DNA of 64,000 nucleotides from Flexibacter flexilis DSM 6793 (GTDB lineage Bacteria; Bacteroidota; Bacteroidia; Cytophagales; Flexibacteraceae), in contig NZ_FOLE01000001.1 of NCBI RefSeq assembly GCF_900112255.1, positions 186,001-250,000 on the forward strand. Direction: 5' to 3'. Under the pieces are notes generated by a model. It was given only the letters and a program-made list of their open reading frames with translations, did no database searches and had not been told where the DNA came from. Below, piece after piece: positions 1-8,812 of the stretch. The translations under genes and the position numbers were made by a program. The number at the start of each line of letters is the position of its first letter. The first letter of the stretch is position 1.

Positions 1-583
1 TTGTATTTTGTCTAATACGCCAATTTACTTGGCCAGCGTCTATCGCTTTGAATGCCGTGATCGTAGTAGTAGCTGCACGGAAAGCACGAGAGCTAAAAAT
101 AACGCTAGCAACTGTAGCCGTATCCACCACTTCGGCGGTGTCGGCAGAAGCCGAAAGTTGCAAGAAACGAACTTGCGCTTTGCCATCTACTGCCGCAGGA
201 AAAGATTCTGTAACAATAAGAGGAGCACTTACATCAGTGGCAAATACTGAATAGTATTTACCCTTCAAAAATGTTGCTTGCGTAGTAGTTGCTGTACGTT
301 TTCCCGTAGAATCAAAGCCGATGGTATGCAAACCTGTTTTTACAGAAGAATAAAGTGCCGTAGAACCCGAATTTGCCCCTAAAGCTAAATTTGTTTGGCC
401 AACAGCGGCATTATCGTACAAGAAATCAAGGCTTTGGTTATTTGCCCAAAAGTTAAAACCAGCCACGTTGGTAGTTGCCGTAGCTGTAGAAGGAACTGGC
501 GTAGGATACTCTGGGTCTTCGCAAGCAAATGAAAAAGCAGCCAAAGCAGCTATCAAAATTTTGTTAGTTATTTTCATTTTCAT
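1..583 (-). CDS. DUF4397-like surface lipoprotein, partial (3' end outside window)
   Basis: Reading leftward from ATG at 583 gives 194 codons without a stop before the window edge. The N-terminus is a lipoprotein signal peptide ending in SFAC with the lipidated Cys at residue 21, followed by acidic residues (CEDPE). In Bacteroidota, acids right after the Cys often mark export to the cell surface. The rest is Thr/Ser/Ala-rich with short beta-type repeats and matches in style the DUF4397 domain of bacterial surface proteins; this assignment is by memory of the family. It lies 81 bases downstream of the TonB-dependent receptor on the same strand, so it is probably its co-transcribed surface partner. 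Function and substrate are unknown. Confidence 0.7.
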   Translation of the reverse strand, partial: MKMKITNKILIAALAAFSFACEDPEYPTPVPSTATATTNVAGFNFWANNQSLDFLYDNAAVGQTNLALGANSGSTALYSSVKTGLHTIGFDSTGKRTATTTQATFLKGKYYSVFATDVSAPLIVTESFPAAVDGKAQVRFLQLSASADTAEVVDTATVASVIFSSRAFRAATTTITAFKAIDAGQVNWRIRQNT

Positions 584-602
584 TAAAATCTTTTGTGAAA
601 AG

Positions 603-627
603 GAGTGCTGCATTAGGCGCAGCACTC
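603..627 (-). terminator. Intercistronic hairpin
   Basis: Perfect 9-bp arms GAGTGCTGC and GCAGCACTC with a 7-base loop lie between the receptor stop and the lipoprotein start. On the minus strand a CCTTTTC tract follows. It may be a partial terminator or a 3'-end-stabilising hairpin that sets the receptor:lipoprotein expression ratio. Confidence 0.5.
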
Positions 628-664
628 TATGAGTTTAATATTTGATAATCAACTAATTTTAATC

Positions 665-3600
665 TTAGAAGATATAACGCACGCCCACTTGTGCTTGCCA
701 ACGTGAGTTAAGTTGGCTCACTTGCCATGCGCGAGTAGGTGAAGAAGCCGTACCGCTACCGAAGCTAAATTGTGGGCGGCCAGTAGCTGCATCCAAACCT
801 TTGTAGTTCAAAAGTTCATAGCTTTGGTTAGTTACGGTATAGTCTCTACCCCAATCTTTATTCAACATATTGCCTGCATTGATTACGTCCAAAGAAAGTT
901 GAAGCGTATGTTTGTTTTTAGCAGTATTGATAAAGAATTCTTGCATTACACGAAGGTCGAAACGATGTGTCCAAGGCGTACGAGCAGCATTGCGTTCTGC
1001 GTAGTTACCTTTGCGGTCTTTCAAATAATCATCACCATCAATAAAAGCATTCAATTCAGCCCATTGTTGGTCTAAAGAGCGTTTATCTGAAGCACTAGCA
1101 GGCACAAGCAAAATTTCATCGCGAGAGGCAGGCACATAAATCAAGTCGTTGGCTGTAGCACCGTCACCGTTAAGGTCGTTGGTATAAACATACGAGAATG
1201 GCTGACCCGATTGGCCGTTATAGAACAAAGAAACAGTTGTTGCAAAATGTTTCGCATATTCTTTGCGGTACGAGAAAGCACCCATCAAACGATGACGAAT
1301 ATCAAACTGCGAGTAAGCCAATGGCAATGTGTTCGGGCCTGCTACTTGTTGGTTAAATTCCCAAACAGAAGCTGCCGTAGAGCTACCACCCGAATATACA
1401 TCGCGAGATTGGCCATACGTATAAGCTGCCGTAGCGAAGAAACCATGTTCGAATTTCTTTTGCAATTGCGCAGTAAGGCTGTATTGGTAACCTTTGCTTG
1501 TGTTATCCAACAAAATTACGCTGTTGAAGTTGGTACTATTGATAAAACGTTGAGAAGGATATACAGGACGGCCATCACCTACAAGCAACGAGTCTCCGCC
1601 TTTTTTCGACTGCTCAAATGATTTCAAGTTAATATCTTTTGGCAATACGTCGTTAAGTGTTTTGGTAAACATCGCTTCCACTGTTGCTACTAAGCCCCAA
1701 GGCAACGCTCTGTCCACCGCCAAGTTGAAACGCAACAATTGCGGCATTTTGAAATTACGGCTCGTAACCGCGATGCTACCTTTAGAAGCTGCACCACTTT
1801 GATATTTAGCTTTAATAGAATCTGGAACAACTGCACCAAGAGCAGGAGCAGCCGTGCCACGCAAATCTACGCTACCAAAATCTACACCAGTACCACCATA
1901 TTGGTTAGAAATCCAAACATAAGGCACGCGACCAGAGAAAACACCAGCACCGCCGCGTACTTGCGTCATTTTATCACCTTTCACGTCCCAGTTAAAGCCT
2001 ACACGTGGAGAGAACAACACGCGCGTTTTAGGCAATTTATCGGTGCTAATACCATCATAATTAGCTGCGAAAGTCGAATCCACTTTCTTGTTGTAAGAAG
2101 GTTTGTCGAAGAACAAAGGCAAGTCAAAACGAATACCTGCTGTTACTTTCAAGTTATTCAACACACTATATTCGTCTTGTGCATACACGCCCAATTGCGC
2201 CGCACCAAATTTCGCAGAAGATTTGCCGTTGGCCAATGCGTAGTTTTGACGGTAACGGAACGTAGTGGCTGAGCTGCTACCCGCTACAAAATCCGCGTAG
2301 CTACCAAAATCATAACGACCATAACCATCATTTACGAAGAGGTTATCAAACGAGAAAAATTCGTTGTTTGTACCAAATGTAAACGAGTGTTTGCCTGCGT
2401 AATAGTTTACGTTGTCGGTGATTTCCAATACGTTTTGATCAAGTGAGTTGTACACCGAGCTGCGTTGCGAACCCGCAATCACGTTACCGCTACCCATATT
2501 GATAGTTACCGATGGGAACAAACCGCCCAATGTATTGCGCTTGTCGCGGATGGCCGAAGCACCGATAATCAAGTTATTAGAAACTTGGTTGCTGAAACGG
2601 CTTTTTACTTCAAATACTAAGCTGGTGTTTTTGCTCGTGAATTGGTAGCCATTATTAGAGAAACGGAACTCTGTTTGGCTACGCGTCATTTCGTCTTGCA
2701 ATGCGTCCACCATGTTGAGGCGCAAAGTAAGTTGGTGTTTGTCGTTTAAGTTATAGTCAAAACGAACAAAGAATTTATTGCTTTCTGTTTTCTTGCTCAC
2801 ATCGCCATACGAACCCGCATCATAACCGTATTTTGTTTTCAAAATATCATAGATAGAAGCTAATTGGTCTTGGTTCACGAAGTTTACAAGGTCAGAACCA
2901 GTTTCTCCAGCAGCACCCACTTTGAAAAGAAGCGGTTCGCTACGGCGAGTCATTTCAGCGTTTGCAAAATAGAATAATTTATTCGGGATAATCGCACCGC
3001 CTACACGGAAACCAGCCTGATAATCAGAGAATTTATCCAACTTAGTACGTTCGCCTTTGCTGTTTGGCTCAGGGCTAAGGCCTGCTGTATTTTGGTTACG
3101 ACCAAAGAAAAACGCCGAACCGCTCAACTGGTTTGTACCGCTACGTGTAACGGCATTGATACCACCACCACTGAAACGGCCTTGACGCACGTCGTAAGGA
3201 GAAATCACTACTTGAAACTCTTCGATAGCGTCCAAGCTGATAGGCGTAGTTCCTGCCTGACCACCTGGCGCACCAGTGCTACCCAAACCAAACAAGTCGT
3301 TGTTTGAAGCACCGTCTATCTGGATGTTGTTGAAACGGCTGTTACGACCTGCCAAGAAAGTAGAACCTGTTTGGCTGTTGGTCGCGGCCTGTGGCGTAAG
3401 ACGCACAAAATCTTGGAAGCTACGCGAAAGCGTTGGCAAAGCCGCGATTTGTTCTTTACTTACGTTCGTGGCCGTACCCGTACGATTTCCGTTAATAATT
3501 TCATCGGAGGTACCTCTAATTACTACTTCGCCCAAAGTTTTGGTTGCTTCTGGCAAAATAAATACCGCGTCAAATGTTTCTCCCAATTTCAAAAAAACAT

Positions 3601-3895
3601 TCTCTTCTTTTTGCTCTTCATAACCAATATAAGTAGCCGTAATGAGATAAGGACCACCTACGCGCACGTTAGGAATATTAAAATGACCGTCAACACGTGT
3701 TGCTGTCATGTACTTTGTACCTGTTGGTGTATGCACAGCCACTACCGTCGCACCAATTAGTGGTTCGCTCGACATGCCTGTTACTAAACCATTGATTGCA
3801 GCCGACGTTACACCTTGCCCAAAAGCAACGCTAACCGCCAACAATGAGCAGGTCAAGAAACTAAAAAAGATTTGAGGTAAAAATTTTAATTTCAT
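665..3895 (-). CDS. Oar-like TonB-dependent outer-membrane receptor
   Basis: A 1076-residue outer-membrane protein. It has a signal peptide (about 1-26), a carboxypeptidase-regulatory-like beta-sandwich (about 33-115, with the family pattern G..L.GA.V), a plug domain (about 135-260, containing IQIDGASNND and IEEFQVVISPYD) and a long beta-barrel ending in the aromatic VGVRYIF. This order is typical of Oar/OmpA-related TonB receptors, known in Myxococcus and widespread in Bacteroidota. Such receptors use proton-motive force through TonB/ExbBD to move ligands or secreted proteins across the outer membrane. No SusD homologue follows, so it is not a SusC/SusD glycan pair; the downstream partner is a DUF4397-like lipoprotein. 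The ligand cannot be told from sequence. Confidence 0.9.
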   Translation of the reverse strand: MKLKFLPQIFFSFLTCSLLAVSVAFGQGVTSAAINGLVTGMSSEPLIGATVVAVHTPTGTKYMTATRVDGHFNIPNVRVGGPYLITATYIGYEEQKEENVFLKLGETFDAVFILPEATKTLGEVVIRGTSDEIINGNRTGTATNVSKEQIAALPTLSRSFQDFVRLTPQAATNSQTGSTFLAGRNSRFNNIQIDGASNNDLFGLGSTGAPGGQAGTTPISLDAIEEFQVVISPYDVRQGRFSGGGINAVTRSGTNQLSGSAFFFGRNQNTAGLSPEPNSKGERTKLDKFSDYQAGFRVGGAIIPNKLFYFANAEMTRRSEPLLFKVGAAGETGSDLVNFVNQDQLASIYDILKTKYGYDAGSYGDVSKKTESNKFFVRFDYNLNDKHQLTLRLNMVDALQDEMTRSQTEFRFSNNGYQFTSKNTSLVFEVKSRFSNQVSNNLIIGASAIRDKRNTLGGLFPSVTINMGSGNVIAGSQRSSVYNSLDQNVLEITDNVNYYAGKHSFTFGTNNEFFSFDNLFVNDGYGRYDFGSYADFVAGSSSATTFRYRQNYALANGKSSAKFGAAQLGVYAQDEYSVLNNLKVTAGIRFDLPLFFDKPSYNKKVDSTFAANYDGISTDKLPKTRVLFSPRVGFNWDVKGDKMTQVRGGAGVFSGRVPYVWISNQYGGTGVDFGSVDLRGTAAPALGAVVPDSIKAKYQSGAASKGSIAVTSRNFKMPQLLRFNLAVDRALPWGLVATVEAMFTKTLNDVLPKDINLKSFEQSKKGGDSLLVGDGRPVYPSQRFINSTNFNSVILLDNTSKGYQYSLTAQLQKKFEHGFFATAAYTYGQSRDVYSGGSSTAASVWEFNQQVAGPNTLPLAYSQFDIRHRLMGAFSYRKEYAKHFATTVSLFYNGQSGQPFSYVYTNDLNGDGATANDLIYVPASRDEILLVPASASDKRSLDQQWAELNAFIDGDDYLKDRKGNYAERNAARTPWTHRFDLRVMQEFFINTAKNKHTLQLSLDVINAGNMLNKDWGRDYTVTNQSYELLNYKGLDAATGRPQFSFGSGTASSPTRAWQVSQLNSRWQAQVGVRYIF

Positions 3896-4238
3896 AAAAT
3901 GAAAATTAAAGGTTTGTGAAATAATTAAACTGCTGCAAGTTATAGCGGCTTCGTGAATGACTTGCTAATCCTATGTAAAGGAATTGTTAAGAATCTTAAT
4001 ACTTTTATATAACTGATTATCAAACACAAAACAAAGTTCAATTCCTATCCCAAAACACTATAATTCAATTTGCCTTTGCGGGAGCATTACACCCCATACC
4101 ATTTATAATTCCAGTCTCATGCAGTATTTTATATCTGAAAGAAAAAAATAAAGCCAGTTCTTACAAACTTTTATTTTTACCCTATATTTGCCCTCTGAAT
4201 TAGATTGTTTTTAGTTTCAATTAAATAAATATTGCTGC
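3896..4238. other. Divergent intergenic region, receptor / ftsX
   Basis: 343 bases between divergently transcribed genes, so it must hold both promoters. A clear -7 element for ftsX lies at 4183-4190. I did not find a TAnnTTTG element for the receptor on the minus strand. No RNA gene or small reading frame is convincing here. Confidence 0.6.
4183..4190 (+). promoter_or_regulatory. Bacteroidota -7 element for ftsX
   Basis: TATATTTG fits the phylum's -7 consensus TAnnTTTG and lies 48 bases before the ftsX GTG. No good TTTG is seen at the expected -33 distance, so only the -7 half is supported. Confidence 0.5.
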
Positions 4239-5132
4239 GTGGCTAATAATCGTTCCTACAAAAAGAAGACATTGGGTAGCTACCCGTATTTTACCGTAGT
4301 GTTGAGTATTGTTACGGCTCTGTTCGTAATCGGATTGTTTGGGCTGGTGCTGCTGCACGCCAATCGCCTATCCGAGCTTATCCGCGAAAACATTGAGGTA
4401 CGCGTTTATTTGCAACGAAATATTGCTGATACAGAACGACTTGCATTGCAAAACGCCTTAGCGGCCACCCCTTACGTGGACACTGAAAGCGGCAAATCCC
4501 AAATCAAATTCATTTCCAAAGAAAAAGCCGCCGAGAATTTCATTGCCGAAACGGGCGAGAATTTCATTAAACTTTTGGGTGAAAATCCCCTGCGCGATGC
4601 CTTCGTGTTGCGTATCCGTGCCGACTATTCCGACACGGAAAAAATGAAACAAATCAAACGCGAAATCGAAAAAATGAACGGCGTGTTTGAAGTAGAATAT
4701 GTCGAAAGCCTTGTCAATTCTGTCAATAACAATATCGCCAAAATCGGCTTGGTGTTACTGACGCTTTCTTTTGTGCTTATCCTGACAGTTATCTTGCTGA
4801 TTAACAACACCATCAAACTGGCCGTCTTCTCCCAACGTTTTCTTATTCGCAGTATGCAATTGGTGGGGGCTACGTCTTGGTTCATTCAACGTCCTTTTGT
4901 ATTTCGAGCCGCTTTTCAGGGTTTAATTAGCGGTGTTTTGGCAGCCTTGCTGCTTTCTTCGCTGCTGCAATACGCCAACAATCTCATTCCCGAACTCAAA
5001 CAATTACAAAACTCCACAGAAATAACAGGCTTATTTATTTCGTTGTTGGTGGTGGGCTGTGTGATTGGGGCTTTGAGTACGCTGGCTTCTGTGCGCCGTT
5101 TTGTGAGTCTTTCGCTGGACGAATTGTATTAA
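4239..5132 (+). CDS. ftsX: Cell-division ABC transporter permease FtsX
   Basis: A 297-residue inner-membrane protein with the FtsX layout: a short basic cytoplasmic N-terminus, TM1 (about 18-40), an extracytoplasmic domain (about 45-165, starting IEVRVYLQR), then three TM segments in the last 130 residues. FtsX partners the ATPase FtsE at the septum and in many bacteria activates peptidoglycan hydrolases. ftsE is not adjacent, which is common in Bacteroidota. The start is GTG (MANNRS); no closer ATG would keep the basic leader and TM1. It heads a plus-strand run with DUF3098 and uppP, linking division with cell-wall lipid recycling. Confidence 0.92.
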   Translation: MANNRSYKKKTLGSYPYFTVVLSIVTALFVIGLFGLVLLHANRLSELIRENIEVRVYLQRNIADTERLALQNALAATPYVDTESGKSQIKFISKEKAAENFIAETGENFIKLLGENPLRDAFVLRIRADYSDTEKMKQIKREIEKMNGVFEVEYVESLVNSVNNNIAKIGLVLLTLSFVLILTVILLINNTIKLAVFSQRFLIRSMQLVGATSWFIQRPFVFRAAFQGLISGVLAALLLSSLLQYANNLIPELKQLQNSTEITGLFISLLVVGCVIGALSTLASVRRFVSLSLDELY

Positions 5133-5171
5133 ATTTTACTTGTTTTAAAACTTTCCTCAATATAAAAAACG

Positions 5172-5399
5172 ATGAATTTATCAAAAAATAACAATTTAAT
5201 TTTTGGTCGTAAAAACTATTTGTTTATGATCGTAGGCATCGCCATTATTTTGGTTGGCTTCCTGATTATGACGTTAGACAAAACTGAATACGGCTTTGGT
5301 TTCATGGGCATTACGCTTGGTCCTTTGGTGGTAATGATTGGTTTCATTCTCGAAATTTTCGCGATTTTCTACAAAGAAAAAGAGCAAGAACAAGCATAA
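5172..5399 (+). CDS. DUF3098 small membrane protein
   Basis: A 75-residue protein with two hydrophobic segments: about 17-35 (FMIVGIAIILVGFLIM) and about 44-66 (FGFMGITLGPLVVMIGFILEIF). It ends in a charged tail KEKEQEQA. Its size, the two-helix hairpin and its place directly after ftsX fit the DUF3098 family, which in Bacteroidota regularly sits between ftsX and uppP. No function is known. The 39-base gap to ftsX suggests co-transcription, and the conserved position suggests a role in envelope growth (inference). Confidence 0.8.
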   Translation: MNLSKNNNLIFGRKNYLFMIVGIAIILVGFLIMTLDKTEYGFGFMGITLGPLVVMIGFILEIFAIFYKEKEQEQA

Positions 5400-5411
5400 T
5401 TCTTTTACACG

Positions 5412-5447
5412 ATGTCCGCAAGAATCCATTTCTTGTGGGCATTTTTG
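5412..5447 (+). terminator. Hairpin terminator after DUF3098 gene
   Basis: Arms ATGTCCGCAAGAA (5412-5424) and TTCTTGTGGGCAT (5430-5442) pair with two G-U wobbles around a 5-base loop. TTTTTGTTTTT follows. It may end or attenuate the ftsX-DUF3098 transcript before uppP. Confidence 0.65.
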
Positions 5448-5496
5448 TTTTTACACACTTAAGTCTTCAACCTTAAATTATACTATTTTTTAGTTT

Positions 5497-6285
5497 ATGT
5501 CAATTTTAGAGGCTATCATTTTAGCGATTATCGAAGGTATTACAGAATTTTTGCCGATTTCATCAACGGGTCACATGGTTATTGCCGCTTCGGCGATGGG
5601 CATCGGAGCAGACGCGTACACCAAAGTGTTTATGGTTTGCATTCAGCTTGGAGCGATCATGTCGGTAGTGGTGATGTATTTCAAACGTTTTTTCAAAAAT
5701 TTCGATTTCTATTTCAAGCTGTTAGCGGCATTTATTCCAACAGCAATTTTGGGGCTTTTACTCAAAAAACAAATTGATGCGCTACTGGAAAACGTAACGG
5801 TGGTGGCCGTAACGCTGTTGGTCGGTGGCGTTATTTTACTTTTTATAGATAAATGGTTTGCCAAAAATGAAGAAATGCCCGAAAACGAAATGACTTACAA
5901 AAAAGCCGCAATTATCGGGACGTTTCAGGCCATTTCCATGATTCCAGGGATGTCGCGCTCGGCGGTGAGTATCATAGGCGGCCTGACGCAGAAGCTCGAC
6001 CGCAAAACGGCAGCCGAATTTTCGTTTTTCTTGGCCGTGCCGACCATGTTCGGAGCAACCGTCAAAAGTATGTACGACGAACGCGAAATGCTGATGCAAG
6101 CCGATTTGTCGCTGTTGGCTATCGGCAACGTAGTGGCTTTTGTGGTGGCCATGATTGCCATCAAATTTTTTATTGGCGTACTGACCAAATACGGCTTCAA
6201 AGCCTTTGGTTATTACCGCATCGCGTTGGGTTTGGCCATTCTGATACTCATGGCTTTGGGTTACGATTTGCGCATCGCCGACTAA
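5497..6285 (+). CDS. uppP: Undecaprenyl-diphosphatase UppP (BacA)
   Basis: A 262-residue polytopic inner-membrane enzyme that dephosphorylates undecaprenyl diphosphate to the monophosphate. This regenerates the carrier lipid for peptidoglycan and surface glycans, and overexpression gives bacitracin tolerance. Both family signatures are intact: [14 protein letters not shown] (residues 13-26, with Glu13, Glu17 and the SSTGH loop) and PGMSRS (150-155). Length is normal. It follows ftsX and DUF3098; truB, which often comes next in relatives, is not here. A strong terminator follows. Confidence 0.96.
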   Translation: MSILEAIILAIIEGITEFLPISSTGHMVIAASAMGIGADAYTKVFMVCIQLGAIMSVVVMYFKRFFKNFDFYFKLLAAFIPTAILGLLLKKQIDALLENVTVVAVTLLVGGVILLFIDKWFAKNEEMPENEMTYKKAAIIGTFQAISMIPGMSRSAVSIIGGLTQKLDRKTAAEFSFFLAVPTMFGATVKSMYDEREMLMQADLSLLAIGNVVAFVVAMIAIKFFIGVLTKYGFKAFGYYRIALGLAILILMALGYDLRIAD

Positions 6286-6310
6286 ATCCCCAAAAATTTC
6301 TTTATCAAAT

Positions 6311-6347
6311 AAAAATAGCGTGGCTGTGATGGCTACGCTATTTTTAT
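6311..6347 (+). terminator. Rho-independent terminator after uppP
   Basis: Arms AAAAATAGCGT and ACGCTATTTTT enclose GGC/GC-paired bases and a short loop, ending in TTTTTATTT. It closes the ftsX-uppP block. Confidence 0.85.
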
Positions 6348-6568
6348 TTCATTTCAGCCGTAAAACATACGCCTTTCATCTCCGAACTCATTTGCACAAA
6401 ACAAAGTATATACTTCTGTAAACCAACAGATAATACATCAAAATTATACAAATTACAAAAAATAAAATCCTTGATAATAAGCCTAAAAGGAATAATTGGC
6501 ACAGTATTTGCTCAATAAAATTCAAATATTTACACAACTTTGTATTAACACTTAAACATTCCTTTTTT

Positions 6569-7900
6569 ATGAAATCAAACAAAAAACCCGCAATTCTGCT
6601 TTCTACCTTACTTTTGGCAAGTAGCTCCCTTTGGGCAAACAATAGCGGTGCTGACTCTTCGGCTACACCTTCCGCACCGCGCCGCGTTGCTATCACGGCT
6701 ACACCATTTTGGAACAATATCAATAAAAGCATCTTTGGTATAGCCTCGGTAGAGCTATTCGGTAAAAACTATCAAAAAAATGCTTTGTTTACGGAAAAAG
6801 CCACCGTATTGTCAGTTATATACCGACGCGGACAAACATTAGACGATTTGATGCAAAATAAAAAAGCAGCTGCCGCTTATGGCGTAAACATCGCTCGCAA
6901 ACACTTCGTGAATGCCTCCCCTTCTCGCGTTTTCCGTCCATATTTGGCTTATGGCTTAGGCTTAGACTATACCAAACTAAACGGCTCGCGCGAAAAAGAA
7001 ATAATTATCTATTCGGGATTTAATCATCGCACTGAAACAGTGTATTATCAGGTAAACCAAGAAATGTTGCGCCAACAAGTATTTGGACATATCGGAACAG
7101 AGTTGGTTTTCCGTAATGGTTTTATGCTGGATACTTATTTTGGTTGGGCTTATCAGAATGTTGCTTACCTGAACAACGTGGCCAAAAGTGAACGCATCAA
7201 TGGCCGCCCTCAAGATGTTGGTTACAAAGGCATCGTACCGACCGTTAACTTTAAATTAGGTTATATGATTGGAGAAAGAGCTCGTCCGAAAAGCGATTTT
7301 GCTTTTGACCAAGAAGACGAGACAACCCAAAAAACAAAACACCGCAAAGTAGCCGTAATGGTGAGTTTACCGCATTTGCTTACAAGTCAGTTGCGTGCGG
7401 ATATAGAAATTTTTAGCAAAAAAATTCGCCCTGAAGCTACTTTCGCTAGACAATCGTTCTGTATTTCTCCTCGTTATTACAATGATTATCAGTGGTTTAT
7501 TGGAACTATTGATAATAACAAGACTTACGGATACGGCCTTGACCTTGCCCACAAATTATATTTTAGAAATAAAGAAAATCCTAATTCTCAACTATATGTT
7601 GGCTATGGCGTAGGTGCTAATTACCTGAATTTGGAAGGTAAACTCACTGAGTTTTGGGGAGCAGATGAAAATATCCACAAGCAATTAATTCGTTATCAGG
7701 GCTATACAACGGCTGGCGTGCAACTTGCTTTGGGTCGTAACGTGGTGTTAGATTCGTATGTAGGTGTAGGCTACAAAGGCACTCACCAAATCAGCCAGTC
7801 AAATAACACAGAACTTACTTATGAGAATTTCACGAACCCTGTTTACAATGGCTTCTATCCTGTATTGGGTCTGAAAGCTGGCGTACAATTTGGACAATAA
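6569..7900 (+). CDS. Two-module outer-membrane-type protein (family unknown)
   Basis: 443 residues with a signal peptide (about 1-23, ending SLWAN). The mature part contains two copies of one roughly 190-residue module: about 39-230 and about 258-443. Shared landmarks are V/IEL/IF(S/G)K near the start, a run ending YRRG or RYYND, YGxGxxY in the middle, and D(T/S)YxGxGY then YPVLGLKxGVxFG at the end. Alternating hydrophobic/polar strands suggest a small outer-membrane beta-barrel or a periplasm-facing beta protein. The next two genes each encode one copy of the same module. I do not recognise a named family. No catalytic motif is visible. Confidence 0.72.
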   Translation: MKSNKKPAILLSTLLLASSSLWANNSGADSSATPSAPRRVAITATPFWNNINKSIFGIASVELFGKNYQKNALFTEKATVLSVIYRRGQTLDDLMQNKKAAAAYGVNIARKHFVNASPSRVFRPYLAYGLGLDYTKLNGSREKEIIIYSGFNHRTETVYYQVNQEMLRQQVFGHIGTELVFRNGFMLDTYFGWAYQNVAYLNNVAKSERINGRPQDVGYKGIVPTVNFKLGYMIGERARPKSDFAFDQEDETTQKTKHRKVAVMVSLPHLLTSQLRADIEIFSKKIRPEATFARQSFCISPRYYNDYQWFIGTIDNNKTYGYGLDLAHKLYFRNKENPNSQLYVGYGVGANYLNLEGKLTEFWGADENIHKQLIRYQGYTTAGVQLALGRNVVLDSYVGVGYKGTHQISQSNNTELTYENFTNPVYNGFYPVLGLKAGVQFGQ

Positions 7901-7983
7901 AACTTGCGTTAAGGTTCGAAATTAAATTTAATCCTTGCAGTTTGTAACTCTTTTTCAAAAAAATAAATATTTCTATTTTCATT

Positions 7984-8015
7984 GCTACTTCTATTTTCGG
8001 GAAGTAGCTTTTTTT
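7984..8015 (+). terminator. Rho-independent terminator
   Basis: Perfect 8-bp arms GCTACTTC and GAAGTAGC flank a 9-base loop and are followed by seven T. It ends the 6569-7900 transcript, so the paralogue at 8092 has its own promoter. Confidence 0.85.
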
Positions 8016-8040
8016 ATATAATTTTATGCTGGCAAAAGAA

Positions 8041-8048
8041 TATATTTG
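8041..8048 (+). promoter_or_regulatory. -7 element for the 8092 gene
   Basis: TATATTTG matches TAnnTTTG and lies 43 bases before the ATG at 8092 and just after the preceding terminator. No clear -33 TTTG. Confidence 0.5.
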
Positions 8049-8091
8049 CATCCATTTTTAGTAAATCTATTAACACCTAAAATTTACTTTT

Positions 8092-8784
8092 ATGAAATTA
8101 AACAAAACATTTATTGTTCTGCTAACAGCCATAGTTTTCAACAGTATTTCAGTTTGGGCTGGCAACAACCATAAAACCGATTCGGTGCAAGTTGTGCCGC
8201 GTAAATATGGCGTAATGGTCAATCTTCCGCATCTTTTAGCCGAGCAACTGCGCTTAGACGTTGAGATTTTCAGCAAAAAATATCGGCCAAATGCCTTATT
8301 TTCAACGCAATCTTTGATCGTTGCTCCGCGATATTACCATAATATCTATTGGGAAACAGGCGGTGTTCATAACAAATCTACTTTCGGATTAGGCGTAGAA
8401 CTACAACACAAATTGTATTTGGGCAACGACAACAATGAGTTACAGGACAACTTAACGCAATTTTACTTTGGCTACGGGGCAGGGCTAAACTATTTGCACA
8501 CAGAAGGCGATTTTACGACGACTGACATATTTGCTGAAGGCGTTCATATCAATCAAAAATATTTGCGCTACAATTCCTTTGCCACAATGGGCATGAATGT
8601 CAGCGTAAAACATTTTGTAATAGACAGTTACATAGGCTTTGGCTACAAATACACACATCGCCTCAACAATATTCAAGGCCAAAGACCACTTGATGAAAAT
8701 ATTTTAAGACCTGCCTATACAGGTCTTTATCCCGTGATGGGCTTCAAAATAGGCGTTCTACTTTTCAGCGAAAACAAACGCTAA
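8092..8784 (+). CDS. Single-module outer-membrane-type protein, paralogue 2
   Basis: 230 residues: signal peptide about 1-23 (ends SVWAG), then one copy of the module found twice in the preceding gene (about 35-222). It starts VMVNLPHLLAEQLRLD and ends YPVMGFKIGVLLF, with SYIGFGYKYTH before that. It is closest to the C-terminal module of the 6569 gene. The gene has its own terminator-promoter boundary upstream and is only 28 bases from the next paralogue, so the pair at 8092 and 8813 is probably one transcript. Likely an outer-membrane beta protein; role unknown. Confidence 0.7.
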   Translation: MKLNKTFIVLLTAIVFNSISVWAGNNHKTDSVQVVPRKYGVMVNLPHLLAEQLRLDVEIFSKKYRPNALFSTQSLIVAPRYYHNIYWETGGVHNKSTFGLGVELQHKLYLGNDNNELQDNLTQFYFGYGAGLNYLHTEGDFTTTDIFAEGVHINQKYLRYNSFATMGMNVSVKHFVIDSYIGFGYKYTHRLNNIQGQRPLDENILRPAYTGLYPVMGFKIGVLLFSENKR

Positions 8785-8812
8785 TCACTAAACACTTAAA
8801 TCTTTTACTTCC

